From NCBI GenBank assembly GCA_963742655.1, contig CAVUMM010000005.1, positions 124,001-188,000 on the forward strand: a DNA stretch of 64,000 nt, written 5' to 3'. Positions 36,882-45,940 of this stretch are shown here, one piece after another. Under the pieces are notes generated by a model, which was given only the letters and a program-made list of their open reading frames with translations, did no database searches and was not told the origin of the DNA. A program made the position numbers and the translations under genes. Source of the stretch: JAICLK01 sp963742655. Lineage in GTDB: Bacteria > Patescibacteriota > Saccharimonadia > Saccharimonadales > UBA4665. How positions within the stretch are numbered: the stretch's first letter is position 1; every line of letters begins with the position of its first letter.

Positions 36882-38246
36882 CTACCGCGCAACCTGCTTA
36901 TTACTGATGCCTATCGCCGAGATAAGTCCGCCAATTCCCAATAGAATCGCCATGGCTACCATGCCCCGATGGAAGCCGAGCAGACTTAGCGTCGAGCCGG
37001 TGATGGTGCCGATTGCCGCGATTGCCAATAACCCGGCCACTCGTGCTACTGCGTTGTTGATGGCCGAGCCAATACCGGCGTGCTCCGCCTTAATCGAGCC
37101 CAAAATTGCAGCCGTGAGCGGCGCGACGGTCATCGAAAGACCGAGCCCGAACAACAAAATACCGGGCAATAATTGCGTCCAATAATTAACTGATTGATCG
37201 ACACTCAATAACAACAAAAATCCCAAGCCCGCCAAAACAGGCCCGACGCCCATAAAGAAGCGCGGCCCGTATTTGCCGCACAACGCGCCGAAACGCGGCG
37301 AGAGCACAAACATGATAATCGTCACCGGCAGCGTGGCCAGCCCTGCTTGAATCGCCGAGTAGCCACCAACCTGTTGAATAAATATCGTAATCAAAAAGGT
37401 AGTCACCGACAGGCCGGCATAGATTGCGATGGTCGAAATGTTACCGACCGCAAAATTTCGTACCTTGAAAAGTTCGAGCGGCAACATGGGGTGCGCTGCC
37501 CGCCGTTCATACCAAAGGAAAACACCAAGCATCAGTATTCCAACCGCGAACGGCAGGTAAATCTTCGGGCTTGCCCAGCCGTAATGCGATTGCTCAATCA
37601 GCGCATATACCGAACCGCCGAGGCCCAACACGCATAGTATGGCGCCGATAAAATCAACTTCCGCCATGGTTTGAGACTTCTCTTTCAAGTGCAAATAGCT
37701 CATCAGCCATAGCGTCAGCGCGATCGGCAGCACGTTAATGGCGAAGATCAGCCGCCACGAGTAGGCATCAATCAAAAACCCGCCAAGCAATGGCCCGATG
37801 AGATATGAGATTCCGGTCCAGGCCGTCCATGTGCCGATGGCTTTGCCTTCACCGTTGCCTTCGAATACCGCGATGATCAGCGCCAGCGAGCTTGGCACCA
37901 GCAGCGCGCCGGTAATTCCCTGCAACGCCCGGAAAATAATCAGCGCTTCGCTATTCGGCGCCACGGCACACAGCACAGAAGTAATTCCAAAACCGATCAG
38001 CCCGTACGCCATCACGCGTTTGCGCCCGAACAAATCAGAAAGTGAGCCAGCCACCAAGATCAAAGCACTCAACGTTAGCAGATACGCATCCACCACCCAC
38101 TGCTGCGTGACCAACCCGCCGCCCAAATCGCGGCTTATCGCCGGCAACGCCACGTTCACCACCGAACCGTCAATAAATGCCACGAACGAGGCCAGAATAC
38201 TCACGATCAGCGCCAACCGCCGCTGGTTCCCCACAACTTTCTCCAT
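36882..38246 (-). CDS. MFS transporter, DHA2 (EmrB/QacA-like) drug/proton antiporter family
   Basis: 454 residues with about 13-14 membrane helices. The motif A region LSDLFGRKR, the N-terminal FVAFIDGSVVNVALPAI (motif D1) and QWVVDAYLLTLSALIL identify DHA2 members, proton-driven exporters. Its neighbour, the NAS-like gene, suggests that the cargo may be a metallophore-type molecule; drug export is the alternative. TATAGT lies 6 nt before the ATG with no clear ribosome site (leaderless pattern). Confidence 0.85.
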   Translation of the reverse strand: MEKVVGNQRRLALIVSILASFVAFIDGSVVNVALPAISRDLGGGLVTQQWVVDAYLLTLSALILVAGSLSDLFGRKRVMAYGLIGFGITSVLCAVAPNSEALIIFRALQGITGALLVPSSLALIIAVFEGNGEGKAIGTWTAWTGISYLIGPLLGGFLIDAYSWRLIFAINVLPIALTLWLMSYLHLKEKSQTMAEVDFIGAILCVLGLGGSVYALIEQSHYGWASPKIYLPFAVGILMLGVFLWYERRAAHPMLPLELFKVRNFAVGNISTIAIYAGLSVTTFLITIFIQQVGGYSAIQAGLATLPVTIIMFVLSPRFGALCGKYGPRFFMGVGPVLAGLGFLLLLSVDQSVNYWTQLLPGILLFGLGLSMTVAPLTAAILGSIKAEHAGIGSAINNAVARVAGLLAIAAIGTITGSTLSLLGFHRGMVAMAILLGIGGLISAIGISNKQVAR

Positions 38247-38277
38247 ACCTTAACTATAGCAGAACTTACTCTGGCTC

Positions 38278-39369
38278 TTACCGCGGCCTACGCTGGAGAT
38301 GCCTGAAGTACTCGCCAAGTCCAAAATACGCCAATTGATCGAGTGACCCGGCCAAAAAGATCGGTAAATCCGGAAAGTCTTCCCGGAGTCTGGCGATGTG
38401 CTCCCGGGCGAGAGTTCGAGTGCGATTTGACGGCGATTTTACGTCGCTACTGCGCGGCTCTATATAAACGCCGAACGACTGCCCGGCCAGATGTGCGTGC
38501 ATCATACGCGGGCCCAGCTCGGCCAGTGCACCCAGGCTTTCGGTTTCATCGGTTATGGCTACGAGCTGCACGGCATAACTTGTTTTAGGTATAATTTCTT
38601 TCTCCGCCCCTCCTCCTTTGCTCCAGCCTATCATGTGACTATCCTCGACAGGCACATCCAGACCGGTGAACACTTCTTTCACCTGCGATAACCATCTTGG
38701 ACGCGCTTTCCCTGATGTGCCCGACAGATAAACTGCCGGATCCAGTACAGATAAATTCCTGGGTACCTCGTACTGAATCCTTTCTGTGATATCGGCCTGT
38801 TCGCGCATTTTGTGGCCATGAAAGCTTATGGCAGCCTGTTGTGTAAGCCTTTCCAGATCATCGGCTATCGTAAAAAATGGATATCTCTCTGACGTAGCTT
38901 GTAATATCAAACGAGCCAACTTTCGAGCAGTACGTGTTTCCGGCGGAGAATTTTCATTGTCTTCAATAAATATGAACACATCCTGACCGCGCAATACACC
39001 GCTATACATCGCGAAACCGGATTCCATTATGCCGGACTGGCCGGCCGTCTGGTTTGTTACGGCCACACAGAGCAACCTGTCGCGGGCTAGGTGTGCACCC
39101 TCTATGGGCGCCCGTTCCGGCACCCACCCCGGAAGTTCGGGATTAAACGCATCGGTTGGTGGCAAGCCAACGCTTTCCATTTCCGGAAAAAGGTGGTCAA
39201 CACGCCATGAGCTAAAACCTGGCGAGTCCGGTCTGCCGCAGGTTCCAAAGGCACCGATCTTCATTACTGCTTGTCCACCAAGCGCAGGTATAATAAGCTG
39301 CCTGCCAGCATTTAAAGACTGCCAATGAAGCGATTCTCCGGTTATAGGGTCGAGCAACTCGGTAGACAC
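38278..39369 (-). CDS. Protein with two tandem nucleoside 2-deoxyribosyltransferase-like domains
   Basis: 363 residues from a GTG. The first half has GAFGTCGRPDSPGFSSWR and a later MESGFAMYSGVLRGQDVFIFIE. The second half has YLSGTSGKARPRWLSQ, TESLGALAELGPRMMHAHLAGQ and FGVYIEP. Each half shows the pattern (strand, SSWR/RW, E near the domain end, strand ending FIE/YIEP) of the nucleoside deoxyribosyltransferase-like fold, so it looks like an internal duplication. Activity on nucleosides or NAD-like molecules is an inference. It lies 31 nt upstream of the MFS-NAS pair and could be co-transcribed. Confidence 0.5.
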   Translation of the reverse strand: MSTELLDPITGESLHWQSLNAGRQLIIPALGGQAVMKIGAFGTCGRPDSPGFSSWRVDHLFPEMESVGLPPTDAFNPELPGWVPERAPIEGAHLARDRLLCVAVTNQTAGQSGIMESGFAMYSGVLRGQDVFIFIEDNENSPPETRTARKLARLILQATSERYPFFTIADDLERLTQQAAISFHGHKMREQADITERIQYEVPRNLSVLDPAVYLSGTSGKARPRWLSQVKEVFTGLDVPVEDSHMIGWSKGGGAEKEIIPKTSYAVQLVAITDETESLGALAELGPRMMHAHLAGQSFGVYIEPRSSDVKSPSNRTRTLAREHIARLREDFPDLPIFLAGSLDQLAYFGLGEYFRHLQRRPR

Positions 39370-39458
39370 AAAAATAGCCTCATCACTTAAGTATTAGAAT
39401 ATACTATACAACTTTATTTCTGAACGTATAGCTGCTGACCAAGTTGTAGCGATTCTTT

Positions 39459-40004
39459 TTATATAGCAGTCACTTTATCTAATAACTCCGGGAATGTCGT
39501 ATAGCCGGCATCGGTGTTGAGATGGCCACCTTTTGGGATGACGATTGGATCGACGCGCAGTTCGGTCGCCAGATCTTTCAAACACTGTTGTGTGAGATAC
39601 GGGTCATCGTCACTGTAAAACACGACCGCGTGCAGAATATTCGGCCGTACCTTGTCAAAATCAATGGTTCTTTCGCGCATGTAATAGCTGTTCAGTTCGG
39701 TGCCAATATCGTACGCCCAACCGGCGACGCTGACGAACCCTCTGATTGGTTGATGTAATCGTTCAATGTAATCGAGTGCCGTCGGCACTCCGAGCGAATG
39801 CCCAACAATAACCAACTCACTTGGATCAACACCATCGGCCGCAGCTGCAACCGCACGATCCCAAGTTTGCCTGTCCGGGTGTTTCGAATTCGGCAACTGC
39901 GGCATTATCACCTTATGGCCAAGTTTGGTGAGCTCGTCGTTGAGCCACTGCTCCCAGTGGTCGCCAGCATGTCCGCCGATTGCGTGAAGAATCAGAATCG
40001 TCAT
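39459..40004 (-). CDS. RBBP9/YdeN-family alpha/beta hydrolase
   Basis: 181 residues. GHSLG holds the nucleophile serine, SDDDPY supplies the acid and GGHLN the histidine. The length and the opening ILHAIGGHAGDHW fit the RBBP9/YdeN (DUF1234-like) serine hydrolases; the substrate is unknown. TATTAT lies 6 nt before the ATG, with no ribosome site. Confidence 0.8.
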   Translation of the reverse strand: MTILILHAIGGHAGDHWEQWLNDELTKLGHKVIMPQLPNSKHPDRQTWDRAVAAAADGVDPSELVIVGHSLGVPTALDYIERLHQPIRGFVSVAGWAYDIGTELNSYYMRERTIDFDKVRPNILHAVVFYSDDDPYLTQQCLKDLATELRVDPIVIPKGGHLNTDAGYTTFPELLDKVTAI

Positions 40005-40036
40005 GCAACAATAATAACAGATACAACGGTGGATGC

Positions 40037-40234
40037 TTATTTATTGTCGTGGCGCGGCGTGCTGCCGTTGATCGGGCTGAAGTCACGATACAACTTGTAC
40101 TGCTCGCCTTTGCCCACGTCGCCGCGGTAATTTTTCCAGGTTGATCGGTCTGCAGGCAGTTTGGCGGACTCCTGGACTTCATCCCATTTGTTCGGGAAGG
40201 AATACGGCGGGCAATCCGGACGTATGCCCTGCAC
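40037..40234 (-). pseudogene. Possible remnant of a larger gene
   Basis: A frame of 65 codons from a GTG without ribosome site encodes IRPDCPPYSFPNKWDEVQ... and ends PRHDNK. The same frame stays open about 7 codons upstream to a stop, still looking protein-like (CIKDFLCIHV). It may be the tail of a decayed or transferred gene. No family recognised. Confidence 0.3.
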
Positions 40235-40315
40235 GTGGATGCACAGGAAGTCTTTGATGCATTATTTTATTAACGCAATCCGCACGCTTTAAAACAGAGC
40301 GGGCCAAATTCAAAA

Positions 40316-40651
40316 CTATTCGTTCATTCTGGCAATATAGTTATCCAGTGATTCATCTTCATTCCCCCAATCTGTGTGGTATTGGATAATCCACCGCTGC
40401 GCCAGCCGCAAGGATTTTTTGTTTAACGCGATAAAATTCGTCCGGCCAGCTTTTTTACGCAATATTAGCTTAGCGTTTTCGAGCAATCGGATATGCTTAT
40501 GCATCGCAGGAAGGGACAAATCATTTTCATAAGCCAACTGACTGACTGTCGCAGGCCGGTAAGCCAAAGTATGTATCATACCGCGTCGTTTCGCGCTGCT
40601 TAAAGCCAAAAATATTTTATCTAACTCCGGAACGTCGAAAGCTAATGTCAT
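40316..40651 (-). CDS. ArsR-type winged-helix transcriptional regulator
   Basis: 111 residues. SAKRRGMIHTLAYRPATVSQLAYENDLSLPAMHKHIRLLENAKLI is a classic ArsR helix-turn-helix and wing. No cysteine metal-binding motif is present, so it probably senses a small molecule or protein signal. It is divergent from an MFS exporter gene; a perfect inverted repeat (40657-40672) lies just upstream of its own ATG. It most likely represses itself and the exporter. Confidence 0.85.
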   Translation of the reverse strand: MTLAFDVPELDKIFLALSSAKRRGMIHTLAYRPATVSQLAYENDLSLPAMHKHIRLLENAKLILRKKAGRTNFIALNKKSLRLAQRWIIQYHTDWGNEDESLDNYIARMNE

Positions 40652-40655
40652 AATA

Positions 40656-40673
40656 CTTAACCTTGTGGTTAAC
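40656..40673. promoter_or_regulatory. Inverted-repeat operator between arsR-like and MFS genes
   Basis: TTAACC, 4-nt spacer, GGTTAA, 5 nt from the regulator start codon. Its position between the regulator's probable -10 box and ATG fits autorepression. A TATACT box (about 40729) lies on the MFS side. Confidence 0.6.
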
Positions 40674-40771
40674 TTTAATTTATACTTTAATTTAAGTCAA
40701 CCTTTCGCCAAGCAATTTGTTTTTGCTATACTTAATATAGTCTTAAAGATAAAGATACTAGAGAGGAGTTT

Positions 40772-42241
40772 ATGATGGCTAATAGTGCACCGCGCAAGTT
40801 ATCGAAACATTCAGAAAATAAATGGGTTATCCTGGCGCTGCTGGCCGTGGCGCAGTTTATGGTGGTGCTCGATGTAGCTATCGTCAACGTGGCGCTGCCG
40901 ACTATTTTCCGCGAACTGCATTTTGCGCCGAATAACCTGCAATGGGTCGTTACAGCATACACACTTACATTCGGCGGTTTTTTGCTGCTTGGAGGGCGGG
41001 CATCGGACCTGTTTGGCAGGCGCAAAGTCTTTATCGCCTCCGTATCACTATTTGCCTGCCTGTCTTTAGTTTGCGGATTAGCCCAGACTGAGACACAACT
41101 GATAATCGCGCGTGCCGCGCAGGGGCTCGCCGCCGCCATCATGTCGCCGGCGGCACTTTCAATCGTGCTGGCCGAGTTTACCGAAGGCAAAGAGCGCAAC
41201 AAAGCTATGGGTGTCTGGGCAGGCGTGGCGGCCGGTGGCGCTGCGGCTGGAGTATTGCTAGGTGGAATAATTACCCAATACCTTGGCTGGCGCTGGAACT
41301 TCTTCGTCAACGTACCTATCGGCATCATTGTTGCAATAACCGCCCTAAATCTCCTGCCTCGACACATCGGCGAAGAGCGAGAAAAGATTAAACTCGATTT
41401 ATCCGGGGCTGTTTTGGCGACAGCAGGCTTGATGTCGGTCGTGTACGGCTTGTCCAAAGCTCCGACGCTTACCTGGCATTCGAATACCGTCTGGGAATTC
41501 ATCGTCGGCGGTATCGTGCTGCTACTTGGATTCATACTAAATGAAAGCTACGTAAAACAGCCGCTTATGCCGCTCGAAATTTTCAAGATTAGAAATGTCG
41601 CCGGCGGAAATGTGGCGTTTCTGGTGATTGCCTGTACTCTGTTTTCGATGTTTTTCTTCTTGACACTGTACATACAGAATGTTCTGGGCTACTCACCGGT
41701 CAAAACGGGTCTTTGTTTCTTGCCGATAACCATAATCGTTGGAATTACGTCAGGAATTGTATCGAATCTGGTCGGCAAAATTGGCTACAAACCGCCGCTG
41801 GTCGCGGGCCCCCTGGTCATCGCACTCGGCTTGCTGACATTGAGCCAAATCATAAAGGTTGGTGGTGATTATTGGCACAATGTCTTCCCTGGCCTGGCGA
41901 TTTTTGCGTTTGGCATGGGGCTAACGTTCGTGTCAGGAACATTGACCGCGACTTCCGGAGTGCCGAAACACTTTTCGGGCCTCGCTTCTGGCATTCTGAA
42001 CACTTCACAGCAAGTCGGCGGCGCAATTGGTCTGGGAATCCTGTCGGCAGTCGCGTACTCTACTATCCGCACGCAACTTGCGACCGGACATGTCACGCCA
42101 GTTGCGGCACAAGTACAAGGTTATAGCGATGCCATGCGCATCGGCGCCTTACTCGCGCTTGCCGCCGCACTCGTCGTCCTATTGGTCGTAAAGAACAAAA
42201 AGGTCGATGCCAAAGACGCCATGTCCGCCGGCACCGCCTAA
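40772..42241 (+). CDS. MFS transporter, DHA2 (EmrB/QacA-like)
   Basis: 489 residues, about 14 helices. FMVVLDVAIVNVALPTIF, QWVVTAYTLTFGGFLLLGGRASDLFGRRKVF (motif A) and the ALSIVLAEFTEG region identify a DHA2 proton-driven multidrug exporter. Good ribosome site GAGAGGAG before ATGATG. Control by the divergent ArsR-like protein suggests inducible export of a toxic compound. Confidence 0.88.
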   Translation: MMANSAPRKLSKHSENKWVILALLAVAQFMVVLDVAIVNVALPTIFRELHFAPNNLQWVVTAYTLTFGGFLLLGGRASDLFGRRKVFIASVSLFACLSLVCGLAQTETQLIIARAAQGLAAAIMSPAALSIVLAEFTEGKERNKAMGVWAGVAAGGAAAGVLLGGIITQYLGWRWNFFVNVPIGIIVAITALNLLPRHIGEEREKIKLDLSGAVLATAGLMSVVYGLSKAPTLTWHSNTVWEFIVGGIVLLLGFILNESYVKQPLMPLEIFKIRNVAGGNVAFLVIACTLFSMFFFLTLYIQNVLGYSPVKTGLCFLPITIIVGITSGIVSNLVGKIGYKPPLVAGPLVIALGLLTLSQIIKVGGDYWHNVFPGLAIFAFGMGLTFVSGTLTATSGVPKHFSGLASGILNTSQQVGGAIGLGILSAVAYSTIRTQLATGHVTPVAAQVQGYSDAMRIGALLALAAALVVLLVVKNKKVDAKDAMSAGTA

Positions 42242-42244
42242 TTT

Positions 42245-42571
42245 TCAGCCGTACAGCAGAACGCCGACCACGACCGTAAGGTTAACGATTTCCCATAACG
42301 AAAAGCTGACGATGATGCTTTTGTCTTTGTGCGCGACACCGTACAGAATCCACGGGAAGGTCACGATAAAAATCAGCAGCCAGGTGATCATCGAAACTCC
42401 GGTGGCGGAGTGCGAGTGAAATATATTATAAATCTGCGGCAACACCGTAAATGGGCCAATAACGCCGGCCACGAACGTCAGCTTGTCCAGAAAAACGATG
42501 TACGGCGATTTTGCCCTTTTGATTTTCGCTTGTTTGCGTTCGAGCTTGTGCCGTAGCCCAAGGTAATGCAT
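42245..42571 (-). CDS. SemiSWEET-type (PQ-loop) small transporter
   Basis: 108 residues from MHYLGLRHKLE. Three hydrophobic segments follow a basic N-terminus. LPQIYNIFHSHSATGVS carries the PQ motif of SemiSWEETs, which dimerise to move sugars. The stop lies 3 nt from that of the convergent MFS gene. Confidence 0.8.
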   Translation of the reverse strand: MHYLGLRHKLERKQAKIKRAKSPYIVFLDKLTFVAGVIGPFTVLPQIYNIFHSHSATGVSMITWLLIFIVTFPWILYGVAHKDKSIIVSFSLWEIVNLTVVVGVLLYG

Positions 42572-42606
42572 AAATTCACTATAGCATAACCGTAATTGAG
42601 ATCGTT

Positions 42607-43107
42607 TTAGTTCGACTCGGCTACTTCTTGACTCGCGACAGGAACTATAAGTTCGTTGCAAACGAGTTTTAAAAACGCTGTCGACATCTTACCGGCAGTG
42701 CCTTCAGGGCGTTCTTCCGGATCCTGTAATACACCGAGATACTCTTCGACCCGCCCTACATCAATGCCATAAACTCTTCGATCCAGTGTCATGCATGGTT
42801 CAAATCCGGCATCTCGATATGCCCGAGCGGTCCTTAGGGATAATCCCTGAGCGCCAGAAATCCTTCGTGCGCGCCCAAACTCTGTCATGCTTTCTGCTGT
42901 AATGATAAGTCGCCTTTCGCCTTGTCCGTTCATTCCCCAGGTGACAAGTTCAGGGTTGTAGGCTCTGCCGTCGGGCCCGATTTCTGGTGGCCGCTGGACG
43001 GTGCTGACCATGAGCCGATACGCCAAATAAGCTATATCATCCGGACGATCTAACCGAAACCAACGATTTTGTTTTTGTTCAGGTGCTCTATTGCCAGCAC
43101 TACGCAT
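42607..43107 (-). CDS. Hypothetical protein
   Basis: 166 residues, no membrane segment. A central part (MTEFGRARRISGAQGLSLRTARAYRDAGFEP) could be a helix-turn-helix. No family recognised. It lies upstream of the SemiSWEET gene on the same strand. Confidence 0.5.
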   Translation of the reverse strand: MRSAGNRAPEQKQNRWFRLDRPDDIAYLAYRLMVSTVQRPPEIGPDGRAYNPELVTWGMNGQGERRLIITAESMTEFGRARRISGAQGLSLRTARAYRDAGFEPCMTLDRRVYGIDVGRVEEYLGVLQDPEERPEGTAGKMSTAFLKLVCNELIVPVASQEVAESN

Positions 43108-43169
43108 ATAATTATATTAGCATATTTATGCTTACTTTTCAAGCAAATTTCTACCGGACAGCTTAGGGA

Positions 43170-43910
43170 TTATTTTATATACGTCAGCTGAGTCAAAGAA
43201 TCAACTTGGAGGTTTGCCTCGGACAGATCCTGCCTGATTCCCAAGCGCTGCTCGGAGAATTGATTGTGCACACCCACGGAGAACATGCCATTAGTCGCGT
43301 TAATGGCTTCGATGCCGTTTCTTGCGTCCTCAAACGCTACACATTGCGCTGGTTGCTTGCCCACCTTGCCTGCTGCCGCCAAGAATATGTCAGGCGCCGG
43401 TTTGCCGCGTTGAATTTCGTCTTCACCCGACACGATGGCTGCAAACGCTTGCTCCAGCCCCAGCTTACCCAGCACGATGTCTATTTTGCTGCGCCGTGCC
43501 GATGAAGCCAGCGCGCGCTCTAAACCGTGCCCTGCAAGTGCATCAAGCAAATCCATAAGCCCGGGCATTGGCTCAATTGGCTCGCGCTTAAATACAGGCA
43601 GCATCTGTTCGTCAAACTCATACTGCAATTGTTCGGCAGTGATTGTCGGAGGAATTTTGTATCGAGCGATAAATAGTTTGAAAGCATCAGATATTTTTAA
43701 GCCAAACATAGAAGCTTCGTCATGGGGCGTCCATGGATTTGTTGGATCGTTAATATTTACTCCATGGTCAGCAAGCACCGCCGCAAACACTTTCATATGC
43801 AGGGGATGGCTATCAATCATCAAGTCATCCATATCAAAAATAGCCGCTACCACGCCCGATGGAGCGACCTCTCGAAGATTTATGGGCGCAATTCCGCTAG
43901 GACTGCTCAT
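43170..43910 (-). CDS. HAD superfamily hydrolase (beta-phosphoglucomutase/phosphatase-like)
   Basis: 246 residues. Motif 1 FDMDDLMIDSHPLH, motif 2 around LASSARRSKID, motif 3 Lys in RGKPAPDIF and motif 4 FEDARNGIEA, with a helical cap after motif 1 (subclass I). It is probably a sugar-phosphate phosphatase or phosphomutase. A promoter TTGCAT-17-TATTAT ends 6 nt before the ATG, between it and tRNA-Asp; the mRNA should be leaderless. Confidence 0.85.
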   Translation of the reverse strand: MSSPSGIAPINLREVAPSGVVAAIFDMDDLMIDSHPLHMKVFAAVLADHGVNINDPTNPWTPHDEASMFGLKISDAFKLFIARYKIPPTITAEQLQYEFDEQMLPVFKREPIEPMPGLMDLLDALAGHGLERALASSARRSKIDIVLGKLGLEQAFAAIVSGEDEIQRGKPAPDIFLAAAGKVGKQPAQCVAFEDARNGIEAINATNGMFSVGVHNQFSEQRLGIRQDLSEANLQVDSLTQLTYIK

Positions 43911-43916
43911 AGAAGA

Positions 43917-43945
43917 ATAATATGTATCAACGGTAATTTATGCAA
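43917..43945 (-). promoter_or_regulatory. Leaderless-type promoter of the HAD gene
   Basis: TTGCAT (43940-43945), 17 bases, TATTAT (43917-43922), then 6 nt to the ATG. The expected transcription start coincides with the start codon. Confidence 0.65.
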
Positions 43946-43946
43946 G

Positions 43947-44023
43947 TGGCGGGCCCGACCGGATTTGAACCGGCGATCTCCTCCGTGACAGGGAGGCGTG
44001 TTAGGCCACTACACTACGAGCCC
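43947..44023 (-). tRNA. tRNA-Asp (GTC), CCA encoded
   Basis: Acceptor GGGCTCG/CGGGCCC, anticodon stem CCTCC/GGAGG with loop CTGTCAC (GTC), G73 and encoded CCA. A CAAAACTGCA/TGCAGTTTTG hairpin lies upstream (44097-44142). Confidence 0.96.
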
Positions 44024-44207
44024 TCGTCAGGGCCTACGCCACAGTCTCGTTTTGCCTATCCGGCAAAAGCTTCGACCTATGGCTATGCCCTTCCTCTCAA
44101 AACTGCATTCAGTCGCCTTCAGCTCCTTGGATTGCAGTTTTGGCCTAAACAAAGAACAGGGGTAATGATAGCAAGTTATGGGGCGAAAAGCAACTAATTA
44201 AACTTGC

Positions 44208-45350
44208 TTATTGGACGCGGATGAAGATGGCGGGTTTTTCTTGCGCACGAAGAGGCTTGACATAATTGTTGATAGGCTGGAAATTGAACACGATATGCGC
44301 AGCCCGGATTTTGCCGTTCTTGTTCGATAGTACTTTGTCAATTTCGAGCGAATAACCGGTGTTGATCACGCTGGAAAGTTGGCCCGGTTTCAGGTTCATC
44401 AGTTCATTGAGAACCTGCGGTGGCACATCCTGGTTCGTGCTATCGATAACACCCGCATATTCACCGCCATTTCTGCTAGTAGCGGCATCATCGGAGTATT
44501 TTTTGGCGAGTTTGGCGAAGTTGGCACCGCGATGGAGTTGAGCTTCGACGATGTTTGCTCGCGCCAGCGTGCCGGTATCGAGCGTGGCGACTACTTTTTG
44601 TGCCAATAATTGCGTTTTGAGTTCGCGCTTAAAGTCATCGACCGACCAGCCCCAGAACTGCTTCAGCACATCAGCGAACTCCTGATCACTGCTGCCAAGC
44701 CGGTTTTGCTGGCGAACAAGCTGCACTTGGTTGTTCACTTCTTGGTCGCTGACACTTACGTGATATTTGCTGGCCAGCTGCTTGACGTATGCGTCGTCAA
44801 CCACTTGTTGCATGGCTTGTTTTTTGAAGGCGGTCAATTGTTTTTTACCTGCATCGCTCGAGAAGTTCACACCCTGTTGGGTCTGATAATAGTGCGTGTA
44901 GTGGCGCAGCTCGAACAGATAATTTTCGTACGACACAAAGCTTGGGCCGGCTTTGGCAACCGGAAACGGAAACGCCAGCGTCAGGTAGTATGCAAACGTA
45001 GACGACGACTGGAGTTTGTACAGTGCAAGTCCGGTGTATGTAAAGAACGCAACCACCGCAGCTGACAAAATCCACACAGAAATAACGATGATGCGATGCC
45101 GGTTGTGCTCGAGCGGGTAGATGTATTTGCGGGAACCGCGCAGGAGTTGTTCGCGATGTTCTGCGACAGTTTCGTTGGTAATGCGCGGCAGGTTTTCGAT
45201 AGCCTCGTGCAGCTTAGCCTCCGGCTCGGCTTTGCGCAGGTGCAGCGAACGGATGACCCGCTTGGCATGCGCCGAACGAACCGGTGATTTTTTTAATATC
45301 TTCTTAAGCCTGCTCGGCTTCTGTGCTTTGCGTATCTTCGTCTTCTTCAT
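44208..45350 (-). CDS. Membrane-anchored SurA/PrsA-like foldase with parvulin domain
   Basis: About 380 residues from MKKTKIRK. A long basic cytoplasmic N-terminus precedes one membrane helix (about 92-114). A SurA_N-like helical region with QEVNNQVQLVRQQN follows, then a parvulin-type prolyl isomerase domain (NFAKLAKKYSDDAATSRNGGEYAGV, IRAAHIVFNF). It should fold secreted proteins outside the membrane, for example pilins or adhesins. It overlaps the end of the PH-domain gene by 47 nt, so they are coupled. Confidence 0.8.
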   Translation of the reverse strand: MKKTKIRKAQKPSRLKKILKKSPVRSAHAKRVIRSLHLRKAEPEAKLHEAIENLPRITNETVAEHREQLLRGSRKYIYPLEHNRHRIIVISVWILSAAVVAFFTYTGLALYKLQSSSTFAYYLTLAFPFPVAKAGPSFVSYENYLFELRHYTHYYQTQQGVNFSSDAGKKQLTAFKKQAMQQVVDDAYVKQLASKYHVSVSDQEVNNQVQLVRQQNRLGSSDQEFADVLKQFWGWSVDDFKRELKTQLLAQKVVATLDTGTLARANIVEAQLHRGANFAKLAKKYSDDAATSRNGGEYAGVIDSTNQDVPPQVLNELMNLKPGQLSSVINTGYSLEIDKVLSNKNGKIRAAHIVFNFQPINNYVKPLRAQEKPAIFIRVQ

Positions 45351-45927
45351 AGGTATCTTCGTGAGAGCCAGTTTGAGCATACGATGTCGCCGTAATTCCC
45401 TGCTCCCGTAAAATTTCCAGGATTTTTTTCTGGATTTTGGCAGGATGGTGAATCTCGTGAATCACCAAATCCCCCACCAATGTCTGCATCATAATTGTAC
45501 CAAATCCCAGCAGCGTTTGCTCTAATCCGGCAACTTCATAGTTTACCATCTGGATTTGGCGCAGGCTCATATCAACCACGCTATGATGGAAAAATCCCTT
45601 TTGGGTGACCTGGATCAAGCGTTGATTCGTAATGATAAATACGCTGAAATGCCAGCTTATCCACCACGGCATAAACACGATTGCAGCCAAAACGAAGCTC
45701 AACGCCATACTGGTAAAGAAAAACGGTATCGACGGCGGGCTGTTCGGGTGCATGAATGTCAGCGCGAGCGTGTAAAGCGGCCCCGCCAAGATAGCCACTG
45801 AGCCAAAAATCAGCCCTTTGCGCATCACCACCGGGTGCTTGTGGAAAACGAACAGAACTTCTTCGTCGTCGAACTGATCCGGAAAATATTTGTCAGGCGA
45901 ATTCGCTTTTTGCGCTTTATCAGCCAT
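45304..45927 (-). CDS. Bacterial PH domain membrane protein (YdbS/YdbT-like)
   Basis: 207 residues. Two membrane helices (about 38-60 and 70-95) are followed by the bPH2 domain (FIITNQRLIQVTQKGFFHHSVVDMSLRQIQ). An acidic tail (EDTYEEDEDTQSTEAEQ) closes the protein. Function unclear; often near envelope genes. TACAAT lies 7 nt before the ATG (leaderless pattern). Confidence 0.8.
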   Translation of the reverse strand: MADKAQKANSPDKYFPDQFDDEEVLFVFHKHPVVMRKGLIFGSVAILAGPLYTLALTFMHPNSPPSIPFFFTSMALSFVLAAIVFMPWWISWHFSVFIITNQRLIQVTQKGFFHHSVVDMSLRQIQMVNYEVAGLEQTLLGFGTIMMQTLVGDLVIHEIHHPAKIQKKILEILREQGITATSYAQTGSHEDTYEEDEDTQSTEAEQA

Positions 45928-45940
45928 AAGGATAATTGTA

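Noticed and set aside
40772..42241. Second MFS gene as part of the nicotianamine-like cassette
   Set aside because: It is on the other strand, 2.5 kb away, and has its own ArsR-type regulator.
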